Assembly: GCA_011947345.1 (NCBI GenBank)
Contig: JAAVTG010000476.1
Span: 62,001-126,000 of the forward strand
Origin: Phytophthora quininea
Taxonomy: Eukaryota > Oomycota > Peronosporomycetes > Peronosporales > Peronosporaceae
DNA length: 64,000 nt
Direction of reading: 5' to 3'
Numbering within the stretch: position 1 is the stretch's first letter; every line of letters starts with the position of its first letter. This document shows, in pieces, positions 1 through 10,250 of this stretch. The position numbers were made by a program, and so were the translations under genes. The notes under the pieces are model-generated. The model saw only the letters and a program-made list of their open reading frames with translations, did not search any database and had not been told where the DNA came from.

Positions 1-1867
1 GGAATCAGTCAGCTTTTGTGTCGCTATCTTTCGAGCACGGTTATCTCGATCAAGCTATGCCTTAAGGTTGAAGTGGTACGGTATCTCTTCATTTCTCAAT
101 TCTCTCCAAGCAGCTCCAGCGCAAGCCGCCACCTCTTCTAACGCATGTCGTACGTGGCTTCTAAGCGTCCTCCACCTGTGTCTAAGCCCCTCTTCCCCTC
201 TCCCTAGAGGCGACCTCATCATCTCGGGCGACTGCGGCGGCACCAACACGCGGCTGTCGCTGTGGCTCATCCCCAAGGGCTCCGTCTCCTTCAAGGGCTC
301 GGTGGCCCCGGGCGAGATCACGTTCGCCAAAAATACCACAACGAGAAGTACGGCAGCTTCTCGGAGGTCTGCCACCTGTTCATGAAGGAGGCCAAGCTGG
401 TGGACAAGCTGCCCGTGGCCTGCGTCCTGGCCTGCGCCGGCCCCATCCTGAACAACACGGTCGAGTACGTCTATAGCAACATTTCTGTCTTTCAGGTCTT
501 TCTGACCTGTTTCTTATTGGAAACGACGGATAGATTCACCAATATCAAACAAGGCTGGAAAATCGACGGCTACGGCCTGGAAAAGGAGCTGGGGATCGCG
601 ACCGTGAAGCTCATCAATGACTTTGCCGCCATGGGCTATGGACTGCTCACTCTCAAGCCTCACGAGTACATTGTGCTCAACGAGGCGGAACGAGAAGAGG
701 GGCTTCCTATCGCCACCATCGGCGCTGGCACTGGGTTGGGCGAGTGCTATCTGACTGCCGATAAAGACGGTCAGTACTCGTGCTTCGCCTGCGAAGGCGG
801 CCACACGGACTTTGCTCCTGCCGATGAGATCGAAATCGAGCTGTACAATGCCATTAAAGAGGAACTGGGCTGCCACCGCCGCTTCTCGGTCGAGAGAATC
901 GTGAGTGGCCCGGGACTAGCCACGATCTACAAGTTCTTGGCCAACAAGTTCCCTGAAAAGGTGGACAAGGCAGTCCACGACGCCTTTTGGGGGCCAAGTC
1001 CCTGCAGGGCAAAATCGTTGGCGACAATGCCAAGACGGATGAGCTCTGCAACCAGGCCATGGAGATCTTCGTCGAGTAAGTTTTTTTGTTTGATTTCTTC
1101 TTGTAGCGATAGGAGTTTTGTTTACTATCGTCGTGTTAGTGCTTATGGTCGTGAAGCGGGTTGCGCTATGCTGAAGTATCTGCCTCGTGGAGGGTTCTAC
1201 ATCACTGGCGGACTAGCTCCCAAGAACCTGGACTACTTTACCCAGAAGGACATCTTCCTCAAGGCGTGCTTCAACAAGGGAAGAGTGAGTCCGGCGTTGA
1301 AGGCGATCCCCATCTATCTGGTACTGACGGAGGATCTGGGCGAACGAGGCGCACACTACTACGCGTACCAGCTGCTGCAGACCTACAACCAAGGTCTGCT
1401 GGGCGAGGTGCTGGCTCGCGAGCACGTGCAGGAGAAGTTCGCCACGACCCACCACTTTGCACTGTACTCGACCCTCGTTGCGGTTGGTGTCGTCTTGGGT
1501 CTTGCCGTTGGAGGACTGCGCAAGTAAGCCCACTTGACGGTGTTTCCGTCGCGTCATGGGTTCTGTACGAACGCAATGATGAAATGAAGAGGGAATTTAC
1601 GTCAATGATGGTTTCGATTGCTCGCTCGGCGGATCAGCCTCATAACTAGACAAGTCAAAATTGTGTTCACCAGGGGTTGGGCGACGGGAAGTTGGAGACC
1701 GCGACTTGCTTTCGAAGGATGTTTGGCCTTCTTCGGACGATTGACTCCACCCGGTTACCCCATACTGACACGGCGATGGCCTGGACTTTTGCGGTGATTC
1801 TAGCGGTCTGCTTGGTGCTGACGAACTAGGGCGGCAGGTGTGATGCCCGTGTACGCAAGGCCTGGAG
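1..1867. repeat. Inverted repeat arm A (glucokinase palindrome)
   Basis: This segment reappears in reverse complement at 3209-5076, with paired coordinates summing to about 5074-5076. The peptides read from both arms are identical over hundreds of residues; the only differences I saw are run-length changes (for example near 986 and 196). The arm begins at base 1, so its outer end may lie outside the window. The inner end is at about 1867, where the sequence after 'ggcctggag' differs between the arms. It carries a full glucokinase copy. Confidence 0.9.
145..1527 (+). CDS. Glucokinase, copy A (frame broken at homopolymers)
   Basis: ATP-dependent glucokinase of the bacterial-type family, converting glucose to glucose 6-phosphate. 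Visible motifs are the N-terminal phosphate-binding GDCGGTNTRL, GAGTGLGE, the sugar-binding EGGHTDFAP and GGFYITGGLAPKN. Two GT-AG introns are clear: 465-533 restores VEFTN and 1076-1139 restores VDAYGREAG. A third possible intron of only 28 nt (about 179-206) would join the ATG at 145 to the kinase domain. The reading frame is lost at the A run 329-333 and at the T/G runs near 984-992, each consistent with missing bases. The protein ends with a hydrophobic helix of about 20 residues followed by GGLRK, unusual for a soluble kinase and suggestive of a tail anchor. Copy B is its mirror image. Confidence 0.88.
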
Positions 1868-1978
1868 CCCGCGCTTTGTTTGCTCACGAACACGAGGTCA
1901 TTTAGCAGTTCTCACTTCACCTTTGCCATCCACCACTGAAGTTCGACAACCAAGTTCCGACTATCAAGAAGAGCAGCC
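1868..1978. promoter_or_regulatory. 5' flank of an effector-type signal-peptide gene
   Basis: Short unique stretch between palindrome arm A and the signal-peptide ORF at 1979. It ends with 'aagaagagcagccatgcgtcg', closely resembling the bases directly upstream of the effector start codons at 7004 and 8100. This suggests a retained core promoter/leader. No further motif is claimed. Confidence 0.4.
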
Positions 1979-2197
1979 ATGCGTCGTGTTTTAGCTCTGT
2001 TGCTGACAGTGATGAGTTTCGTCGCCGTCGCCTCTGCGCTGTTAACTGGGAATACCGCGGTTACTTCGGTCATCTCTCCATTTCCGTGGTTGGAGGTGGT
2101 TCAAGATGTGAGCGTCCTCGTTCAAGCATCGCCCGTCTTCTCCGAAATGCTGGTCTCCACATTGAAGACGTCAAACACCAGAGCCTCGAATACTTGA
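1979..2197 (+). CDS. Secreted chimeric 72-aa ORF: effector signal peptide joined to antisense X sequence
   Basis: The first about 21 residues (MRRVLALLLTVMSFVAVASA) are nearly the same as the signal peptide of the RxLR effectors at 7004 and 8100. After the cleavage site the reading continues through the opposite strand of the X-family 3' region and stays open for about 50 residues to a TGA. No RxLR or EER motif follows. A second copy at 10375-10157 (reverse strand) keeps the same open frame with only a few substitutions. It may be an accident of recombination or a new secreted gene; expression is unknown. Confidence 0.5.
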   Translation: MRRVLALLLTVMSFVAVASALLTGNTAVTSVISPFPWLEVVQDVSVLVQASPVFSEMLVSTLKTSNTRASNT

Positions 2198-3208
2198 TGT
2201 AACGAGTAGGCTCCGCGCAACTGGAAGATACCGTCCGTCTCCTCAGTGCAGTCGAAGAACGTGGCTTCATTAAGTCAAAATGTCGACTTTGCGCCGCCAA
2301 ATAGCGGAAAGCCCGTTGCAGCTTGTCGTCCTTCTCGACCAATGAGTCATCGGTCATGAAAGACGGGGCAATGACGGCAGCTCGCCGAGCACTCGAGCGC
2401 TTCGGCAAGTGAACGTGCGTGTAGATGGGGTTGTCTCTGGGCGTTTGTATCTGCTCCATTCATGAACGCAACACGCTGCATGACAACGACGAGTTCTTCG
2501 TCGTCCTCGTCGTTATCAGCGTTGTCAATAGTAATTGCACCGTCAGAACCCTGCTCGCTCACAGTCGACATCGTACGCTTCTGCTTCTTGCATCGCATCT
2601 CCGTAAGCACCGTCGTAGAGCTAATATCCCTCCGCACTCGTTCCTGAGGGTTGTACGGATACAAGTCGTCGACATCTACGCTATCTGTGACCACCACTGC
2701 ACACGGTCGACCACCGACCTGCTTCGACTCGTCGAAGTACTCGGTCAACGTGACCTTATTCACTTCCGATGTGAGCTCGTTGCTGTCTGTTGGCAGAAGA
2801 CGATAGTTCCAAATGGACGTGTTGATATCGCCGTCCACCGCATCCCCTTCATCAGATCTAAATGTTGGCTGCGAGCCACGACATACTGACAGCCTCGAGT
2901 GATCATGTCGTGCTTCAGACCCAGCAGAACCTGTCTCCGCTCCCACCACTCCTTAGGCAGGTGGCTATGTCTGCACAACGGGCTTGTTTGCACTTCCTAA
3001 TAGCAAATGTTTTCCCAGTTCATATTCGATTAGAAATGCTGATAGCAACGTTAGAAATGACCTGAAGCCCCGCCATCATGGACTGGGCGCCAGCCACAGC
3101 CAGCTGCTGCCCGTGCAGGAGCTCTCGGAGTGCGGCGTTGGCGCCCACGACGTCCAGGATTTGGGCGCGAGCGCTGCGAGGGTGCTTCTGCAGCGTCGTG
3201 AGCCTCTC
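2090..3208 (-). pseudogene. X-family coiled-coil/START-like protein relic, copy X1
   Basis: Reverse-strand copy of the same family as 8947-10250 and 49884-48717. It shows a leucine-rich coiled-coil segment (about 3050-3208), then a conserved region with LYPYNPQERVRRDISS and the acidic stretch DNDEDDEELVVVM. Relative to X3 it lacks about 210 bp in the middle, a deletion shared with X2. Its 5' end is cut at 3208, where palindrome arm B begins. Several frames are needed to read it, so it is decayed or frameshifted. Large oomycete families of this type carry an N-terminal coiled coil and a START-like domain; that assignment is from memory of family patterns. Confidence 0.6.
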
Positions 3209-5076
3209 CTCCAGGCCTTGCGTACACGGGCATCACACCTGCCGCCCTAGTTCGTCAGCACCAAGCAGACCGCTAGAATCACCGCAAAAGTCCAGGCCAT
3301 CGCCGTGTCAGTATGGGGTAACCGGGTGGAGTCAATCGTCCGAAGAAGGCCAAACATCCTTCGAAAGCAAGTCGCGGTCTCCAACTTCCCGTCGCCCAAC
3401 CCCTGGTGAACACAATTTTGACTTGTCTAGTTATGAGGCTGATCCGCCGAGCGAGCAATCGAAACCATCATTGACGTAAATTCCCTCTTCATTTCATCAT
3501 TGCGTTCGTACAGAACCCATGACGCGACGGAAACACCGTCAAGTGGGCTTACTTGCGCAGTCCTCCAACGGCAAGACCCAAGACGACACCAACCGCAACG
3601 AGGGTCGAGTACAGTGCAAAGTGGTGGGTCGTGGCGAACTTCTCCTGCACGTGCTCGCGAGCCAGCACCTCGCCCAGCAGACCTTGGTTGTAGGTCTGCA
3701 GCAGCTGGTACGCGTAGTAGTGTGCGCCTCGTTCGCCCAGATCCTCCGTCAGTACCAGATAGATGGGGATCGCCTTCAACGCCGGACTCACTCTTCCCTT
3801 GTTGAAGCACGCCTTGAGGAAGATGTCCTTCTGGGTAAAGTAGTCCAGGTTCTTGGGAGCTAGTCCGCCAGTGATGTAGAACCCTCCACGAGGCAGATAC
3901 TTCAGCATAGCGCAACCCGCTTCACGACCATAAGCACTAACACGACGATAGTAAACAAAACTCCTATCGCTACAAGAAGAAATCAAACAAAAAACTTACT
4001 CGACGAAGATCTCCATGGCCTGGTTGCAGAGCTCATCCGTCTTGGCATTGTCGCCAACGATTTTGCCCTGCAGGGACTTGGCCCCCAAAGGCGTCGTGGA
4101 CTGCCTTGTCCACCTTTTCAGGGAACTTGTTGGCCAAGAACTTGTAGATCGTGGCTAGTCCCGGGCCACTCACGATTCTCTCGACCGAGAAGCGGCGGTG
4201 GCAGCCCAGTTCCTCTTTAATGGCATTGTACAGCTCGATTTCGATCTCATCGGCAGGAGCAAAGTCCGTGTGGCCGCCTTCGCAGGCGAAGCACGAGTAC
4301 TGACCGTCTTTATCGGCAGTCAGATAGCACTCGCCCAACCCAGTGCCAGCGCCGATGGTGGCGATAGGAAGCCCCTCTTCTCGTTCCGCCTCGTTGAGCA
4401 CAATGTACTCGTGAGGCTTGAGAGTGAGCAGTCCATAGCCCATGGCGGCAAAGTCATTGATGAGCTTCACGGTCGCGATCCCCAGCTCCTTTTCCAGGCC
4501 GTAGCCGTCGATTTTCCAGCCTTGTTTGATATTGGTGAATCTATCCGTCGTTTCCAATAAGAAACAGGTCAGAAAGACCTGAAAGACAGAAATGTTGCTA
4601 TAGACGTACTCGACCGTGTTGTTCAGGATGGGGCCGGCGCAGGCCAGGACGCAGGCCACGGGCAGCTTGTCCACCAGCTTGGCCTCCTTCATGAACAGGT
4701 GGCAGACCTCCGAGAAGCTGCCGTACTTCTCGTTGTGGTATTTTTGGCGAACGTGATCTCGCCCGGGGCCACCGAGCCCTTGAAGGAGACGGAGCCCTTG
4801 GGGATGAGCCACAGCGACAGCCGCGTGTTGGTGCCGCCGCAGTCGCCCGAGATGATGAGGTCGCCTCTAGGGAGAGGGGGAAGAGGGGCTTAGACACAGG
4901 TGGAGGACGCTTAGAAGCCACGTACGACATGCGTTAGAAGAGGTGGCGGCTTGCGCTGGAGCTGCTTGGAGAGAATTGAGAAATGAAGAGAGATACCGTA
5001 CCACTTCAACCTTAAGGCATAGCTTGATCGAGATAACCGTGCTCGAAAGATAGCGACACAAAAGCTGACTGATTCC
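3209..5076. repeat. Inverted repeat arm B (glucokinase palindrome)
   Basis: Reverse complement of bases 1-1867. Outer end at 5076 pairs with base 1. Junction with the X1 spacer at about 3209 shares the short sequence 'ctggag', a possible microhomology join. Confidence 0.9.
3549..4930 (-). CDS. Glucokinase, copy B (mirror of copy A)
   Basis: Same glucokinase as copy A, read on the reverse strand from an ATG at 4930 to a stop at 3549. It has the same motifs (GAGTGLGE, EGGHTDFAP, ITGGLAPKN), introns (about 3937-4000 and 4541-4609) and hydrophobic C-terminal tail. It shares the short A/T run at 4741-4745 that breaks the frame after FAK. It differs from copy A by run length near 4088-4096 (one base fewer) and near 4876-4880 (one C more). 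Whether two real copies exist or one was folded back during assembly cannot be decided from sequence alone. Confidence 0.85.
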
Positions 5077-6382
5077 ACCTTCTCGTTGATAGCAGTTGTG
5101 ATCACCAACGAGAAACGAGATCGTAGCAGCCTTGAGCGTGTTATCCCAGTTTGGACTGCAAGCAAGGAGGAATGGAAGACGTTCTCGGAGTGCGAGAGTC
5201 AACTTTCCCAACTGTCCAGATGGAAGCAAATGGAATGGGTCGACGGCAGAATTTACATTGTCGAGAAGGTTTCGCAAGAGCACGAGAAATTCGTCCGGAA
5301 GCTGGAGACTGCCGTGGGAAGAAGAAGAAAGACGTTGATTAACTGGTATGCCATGGGAAAATAGCCTGCCTTTGAAAGACATTTGGCCTCCTATGAGGAA
5401 TTGACTCTGCCTGGCTACCCCACACTTCCATACTGTCAAGCTGGCAACAGTTTCGGACCAAAGCGAGCAACTAAGCCGAATGGCCCCAAGGAGTCCCAGA
5501 CTTTGAGTGCTGGTACTCTCTCGTCATAGAAGTTGGACATTTGCGTGGATGGGGGACTGAACCGGGTCAACTCGACTGGAAGACTCAGCAGTGGGCAAGA
5601 TTTCCGGGAGTTCGTTTCATTCTTGGCGTGTCGGTCTCCGATCACTTGGAGAGCGCCGCGTTCAAACTGTACACAGCGGATCCGAATACGAGAACAACTC
5701 AAGCTGCTTCCTTGCCCACGTTGAATCCAGTGCGTATTGTGGCACCAAACGCGGTGGTGACTTTTGATTCCCGTGAGCTACAGGGTCTTCCACAAGGATT
5801 TGAGTCAGGAGTCCTAACTCAGCTGGCCTTCCGGTGGACCATCGTTCAGGACAACAATTCGTGTCGGCGATTAACATCGACCTCTATGAAATTCTTGACA
5901 TGGCAGGCAAAACTTTTCGCGGGGGCTGCTGCTCCTTCCATCCTGCAGTCCATCTTATGCTGACCTGCAAGAGACTCCAGAGCAACAGCACCTGTAAACT
6001 GGCGTCCTCGCGGATCATCTCGCTGCTAAAGCAAACATTCTGCTACGAGTGCAGGTCAAGACAAAGCCCAACGATGCGTGTTTCGGATCGAGTTCAACGG
6101 ACTGTACGATGATGATAAGTTGGGTCAATGACAAGGATGAAGTAGTTTTGAGCCACCGCCACGGATCCGATGATTTATTGCTGGGGAGGAACTCGAGGAT
6201 GCATACGGCCAGGGTTCCTCACACACAGGCAGCAATTGCGGAATTTGTAGTGGTAGAAGATGCTCGGTCCGAGCAGCATCATTCCAGGAAACAGTGTTGA
6301 ACGCAGGGTTATTGTTATTGTTGCGATTAAGGCGACTACGCCCGAGGCGCGTTATGCAGCAACCTCGCCTATAAACGCAGGG
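5077..6382. other. Unassigned stretch with decayed coding-like segments
   Basis: No recognisable gene. Open stretches exist at 5086-5364 (+; hydrophilic, ending RRRKTLINWYAMGK) and 5541-5963 (+), but I cannot match them to a family and they do not join into one frame. They could be one decayed gene. Two copies of AACGCAGGGTTA lie at 6301 and 6374. Nothing else is supported. Confidence 0.35.
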
Positions 6383-7004
6383 TTAAGCAGTACGGCCCCC
6401 ACGTCGGTATTTAAGCCAGAACATGTAGGCAGGGTCACTCGCCAATTCGACAGCCGTTCTACCCTCCGTCTTCACGCGCAATACTCCTTTCAAATATTCC
6501 GAGGACACTTTACGTTCGCGCAACAATTTTATCACCGACGGCTCAAGCTGCTTTGCGAGGTCCTCGAGTCCGGGCTGCTTGGCAATGGACACCTGAAGCA
6601 ACGCGATGCGTTCTTGGGGAACTTCTGCTTCAACGTACGGATAATGGCGATGTTGGTAGCGTAGGCGTGGTTTTCACCTTTGGCCGCTCGGAATTTGAGC
6701 ACGTACTTGAGCCAAGCGAACACGGTTTCGTCCGTGACATCCACCTTGTTAGCCACCATCTTGTTGAACACCGTGGAAGGATATGTCTTCTTCGACCAAG
6801 GTGTGAACGTTAGTCTCAACGAAGCTTTAATGAGGGCTCCTCTTCTTCGCTGGCGTCGGTGTCGGCGGCTTTAGCTTGGACGCGCAGAGACCGTTTTTCG
6901 GCGATGATGGCCTCGACTTGCTTGCTCTTCGTAGCAATTGAAAGCGCAGAGGCGACGGCGACGAAAGTCATCACAGTCAGCAACAGAGCCCGACCACGAC
7001 GCAT
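6383..7004 (-). CDS. RxLR-type effector, family 2, copy E1 (two frameshifts)
   Basis: Secreted host-targeted effector candidate. From the ATG at 7004: a strong signal peptide (residues 1-20), RSLR at residues 38-41 and an acidic EEEE cluster at 53-56 in place of a canonical dEER. The C-terminal part continues in two other frames (6819-6532 and 6601-6383) with conserved W/L-rich segments such as FAWLKYVLKFRA and LKGVLRVKTEGRTAVEL. Both shifts are one-base losses and could be consensus errors. Unlike E2 it has no internal nonsense codon, so it may be the functional copy. It lies head-to-head with E2; their 5' flanks form an inverted repeat. Confidence 0.75.
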
Positions 7005-7050
7005 GGCTGCTCTTCTTGTGAGTTAGTTGGCGGGCTTGGTTTGTCGAAGC

Positions 7051-7335
7051 TCAGCTGGCGGTGTCAAAATGCACACTGAGAAGCGCTGGCAACCTCGAGC
7101 GATCTGCTCCATCATTACAGCCAATGAGCTGTGCCACCAGTACGTAACCTAGTTCTGCACACGTAACATATACTAAGGAAACGTGATCTTTGCTTGCTCC
7201 TGCGATGTTGACGCCATTTGAACATATGCCTCCGCCGCATTCGTCCGACTCGAAGAATGCTATAGAATCTACGCTATTGTTGTCGTTCCACGTGCCGGTG
7301 ACCATTCTATGGGATGATAGTCTGAATCTCATATG
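7051..7335 (-). repeat. Effector 5'-flank repeat, inverted copy 1
   Basis: Directly upstream of E1 on its strand. Matches 7765-8045 in reverse complement with scattered substitutions. Includes the shared stretch reading MVTGTWNDNNSVDSIAFFE in one frame, which is probably non-coding promoter sequence rather than protein. A third, more diverged copy is at 14343-14470. Confidence 0.8.
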
Positions 7336-7764
7336 GTAGAACAGCGATCTATCTGCGCCGCAAGCCAGCTCACCTCACTTCTTTCTTCTCATTTTGTATA
7401 CGTACTGATGACAAGTAATTTTCCATCTCGTCTGTTGTTGATCTCTTTTTCTTTTAGCTCAATTAAAAAGTCTGTTCAGCTGCCCAGCAAGTGCGTGAAA
7501 GCGGTGACTTCCTGCAACATATTAGCGCTGGAGATGACAACGCTCGTCGAGCAAGTGTGAACCAATAATGTTGTGTAGGTACTGGATAGTAATTATTCAT
7601 TAGTATTATTGTTGTCTCACAGACACACATTTTATTGTTGAAGATATTGCCAATTCTCCAAGTATTGAAGGTGAAACTCAAGGAGATCGGTGTGTTGGAA
7701 ATCAAAGTGAGAGCAATCTCAAAGTGAGCAGATCCTGAAGAAGAATAGAGATCGCTGGTTCTAC
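7336..7764. other. Spacer between divergent effector copies
   Basis: AT-rich 430 bp between the two inverted 5' flanks. No credible ORF. It recurs intact within the inverted block at about 51070-51498, so it moved with the effector unit. It would sit about 300-700 bp upstream of both start codons and could hold shared regulatory sequence; no specific motif is claimed. Confidence 0.5.
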
Positions 7765-8045
7765 CATATGAGATTCAGACTTTCATCCCACAGAATGGTC
7801 ACCGGCACGTGGAATGACAACAATAGCGTAGATTCTATAGCATTCTTCGAGTCGGACGAATGCGGCGGAGGCATATGTTCAAATGGCGTCATCATCGCAG
7901 GAGCAAGCACAGACCACGGTTTCCTTAGTACCATATATTACGTGTGCAGAACTAGGTTACGTACTGGTGGCACAGCTCATTGGCTGTAATGATGGAGCAG
8001 ATCGCTCGAGGTTGCCAGCGCTTCTCAGTGCGCATTTTGATACCG
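7765..8045 (+). repeat. Effector 5'-flank repeat, inverted copy 2
   Basis: Upstream of E2, reverse complement of 7051-7335. The final 55 bases before the E2 ATG (8046-8099) are also shared with E1. Confidence 0.8.
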
Positions 8046-8099
8046 CCAACTGAGCTTCGACAAACCAAGCCCGCCAACTAACTCACAAGAAGAGCAGCC

Positions 8100-8719
8100 A
8101 TGCGTCGTGGTCGGGCTCTGTTGCTGACTGTGATGACTTTCGTCGCCGTCACCTCTGCGCTTTCAATTGCTACAGAGAGCAAGCAAGTCGAGGCCATCAT
8201 CACCTGAAAGCGGTCTCTGCGCGTCCAAGCAAAGGCCACTGAGGGCACTGAAGAAAGGGGAATCATCAATGCTGCTGCCTTGAAACTAGCGTTCAAACCT
8301 TGGTCGACGGAGATATATCCGATCAACGTGCTGCACAAGTTGGTGGCTAACAAGGTGTCTCTCACGGACGATACCGTGTGCACATGACTCAAGTACGTGC
8401 TCAAATACCGAGCGGTCAAAGGTGAAAACCACGAGTACGCTACCAACAGCGCCATTATTAAGACGTTGAAGCAAAATTTCCTGAAGAACGCATCGCGTTG
8501 CTTTTGATGTCCATGGCCAAGCAGTCCGAACTCGAGGATCTCTCGAAACAACTGGAGCCGCAACTGTTTAGTCTGTTGCGTGAGCGCCAAGTATCCACCG
8601 ATTATTTGAAAGGAGTTTTGCGCGTGGAGACGGATGGTAGAACGGCTGTCGAATTGGCGAGTGACCCTGCCTACAGGTTGTGGGTTAGGTACGTAACTGA
8701 GGTGTTCAAGCCGAACTAG
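8100..8719 (+). pseudogene. RxLR-type effector, family 2, copy E2 (nonsense mutations)
   Basis: Starts at the ATG at 8100 with the family signal peptide. It retains RSLR and TEERG motifs and the conserved C-terminal segments ending in TEVFKPN before a TAG at 8717. In-frame TGA codons occur at 8205-8207 (just before RSLR) and 8385-8387 (where E1 has the W of AWLKYV). A further one-base shift lies at the A run near 8476. The stop codons are base substitutions, so unlike the shift they are not homopolymer artefacts. The inverted copy at 50734-50115 carries the same two stops, showing that decay preceded block duplication. Confidence 0.8.
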
Positions 8720-8946
8720 TCTTAGTTACTACTGCGGAGTGCTTAAAGCCTGAGCCAAATCAATGCGACGTTTTTCACAGTCCTACGAAACTAGATTGCT
8801 TGACCGATAGCGAAGAATAGTACTGCAACCGTAGCAATCACTCAATAATTCTCCACAGTTACTTCATCTCATGCCGTCTGAACAAACCCTCACATCGACT
8901 GGACCACCAACCCGATACATCACCATGAAGCGCATCCATAGTGGCC

Positions 8947-10250
8947 ATGGAAATCTCAACCGCTTGGAGATACGTTTTTGATGCAGAGTGCATGAAGACA
9001 ATAATCTCTTCAGTCCATCGACGGCATCAAGACACAGTTGCTAGCGCTGGAGGAGAGGCTCACGACGCTGCAGAAGCGCCCTCGCAGCGCTCGCGCCCAA
9101 ATCCTGGACGTCGTGGGCGCCAACGCCGCACTCCGAGAGCTCCTCCACGGGCAGCAGCTGGCTGTGGCTGGCGCCCAGTCCATGATGGCGGGGCTTCAGG
9201 TCATTTCTAACGTTGGTATCAGCATTTCTAACCGAATATGAACTGAGAAAACATTTGCTATTAGGAAGTGCAAGCAGGCCCGTTGTCCAGACATATCCAC
9301 CTGCCTAAGGAGCGGTGGGAGCGGAGACAGGTTCTGCTTGAGCTGGTACGGGCATAGGAAGTCGTTAGACATAGTTTAAGCGACATCAGTGCACCTCACT
9401 TCGAAACCAAAACGAAACCAGGTTCTGCTTGGTCTGAAGCACGACATGATCACTCGAGGCTGTCAGTATGTCGTGGCTCGCAGCCAACATTTAGATCTGA
9501 TGAAGGGGGATGCGGTGGACGGCGATATCAACACGTCCATTTGGAACTATCGTCTTCTGCCAACAGACAGCAACGAGCTCACATCGGAAGTGAATAAGGT
9601 CACGTTGACCGAGTACTTCGACGAGTCGAAGCAGGTCGGTGGTCGACCGTGTGCAGTGGTGGTCACAGATAGCGTAGATGTCGACGACTTGTATCCGTAC
9701 AACCCTCAGGAACGAGTGCGGAGGGATATTAGCTCTACGACGGTGCTTACGGAGATGCGATGCAAGAAGCAGAAGCGTACGATGTCGACTGTGAGCGAGC
9801 AGGGTTCTGACGGTGCAATTACTATTGACAACGCTGATAACGACGAGGACGACGAAGAACTCGTCGTTGTCATGCAGCGTGTTGCGTTCATGAATGGAGC
9901 AGATACAAACGCCCAGAGACGACCCCATCTACACGCACGTTCACTTGCCGAAGCGCTCGAGTGCTCGGCGAGCTGCCGTCATTGCCCCCGTCTTTCATGA
10001 CCGATGACTCATTGGTCGAGAAGGACGACAAGCTGCAACGGGCTTACCGCTATTTGGCGGCGCAAAGTCGACATTTTGACTTAATGAAGCCACGTTCTTC
10101 GACTGCACTGAGGAGACGGACGGTATCTTCCAGTTGCGCGGAGCCTACTCGTTACATCAAGTATTCGAGGCTCTGGTGTTTGACGTCTTCAATGTGGAGA
10201 CCAGCATTTCGGAGAAGACGGGCGATGCTTGAACGAGGACGCTCACATCT
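8947..10250 (+). pseudogene. X-family coiled-coil/START-like protein relic, copy X2
   Basis: Follows E2 in the same direction. Reads ALEERLTTLQKRPRSARAQI (coiled coil, about 9035-9200), then GLKHDMITRGCQYVVARSQH, then VTLTEYFDESKQVGG, LYPYNPQERVRRDIS and the acidic DNDEDDEELVVVM. After about 9892 it joins a second partial copy of the family N-terminal half (RYLAAQSRHFD, then VFDVFNVETSISEKTGDA near 10180), so the locus is a rearranged mosaic. A 210-bp middle segment is missing compared with X3. A short element interrupts it at 9341-9418. Confidence 0.6.
9341..9418. mobile_element. 78-bp insertion with 13-bp target duplication inside X2
   Basis: The sequence caggttctgcttg occurs at 9328-9340 and 9419-9431, flanking 78 bp that are absent at the same place in X1 and X3. 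This is a precise insertion signature. The inserted sequence has no terminal inverted repeat, so a truncated retroelement (SINE/LINE-like) is the likeliest origin. Confidence 0.65.

Larger units (their letters stand above)
7170..9892. repeat. Block R1, present inverted at 48836-51668
   Basis: About 2.7 kb spanning part of the E1 5' flank, the 7336-7764 spacer, effector E2 and most of X2. Paired coordinates with 48836-51668 sum to about 58831-58834. The copies are nearly identical but have substitutions (for example D versus N in the E2 C-terminus) and indels, so they are genuine separate loci. X2 lacks about 210 bp present in X3 and has an extra 78-bp insertion. Confidence 0.88.

Noticed and set aside
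1161..1649. 162-codon ORF repeated in both palindrome arms
   Set aside because: Alternative frame of glucokinase exon 2; duplicated only because the arms are identical.
5086..5963. Possible decayed gene between palindrome and effectors
   Set aside because: Coding-like composition but no recognisable motif, and the pieces do not join; left as unassigned.
7768..7989. Conserved 73-codon ORF (MRFRLSSHRMVTGTW...) seen in several copies
   Set aside because: It is conserved because it lies in the duplicated effector 5' flank; it has no signal peptide or domain and breaks in the 14.4-kb copy.
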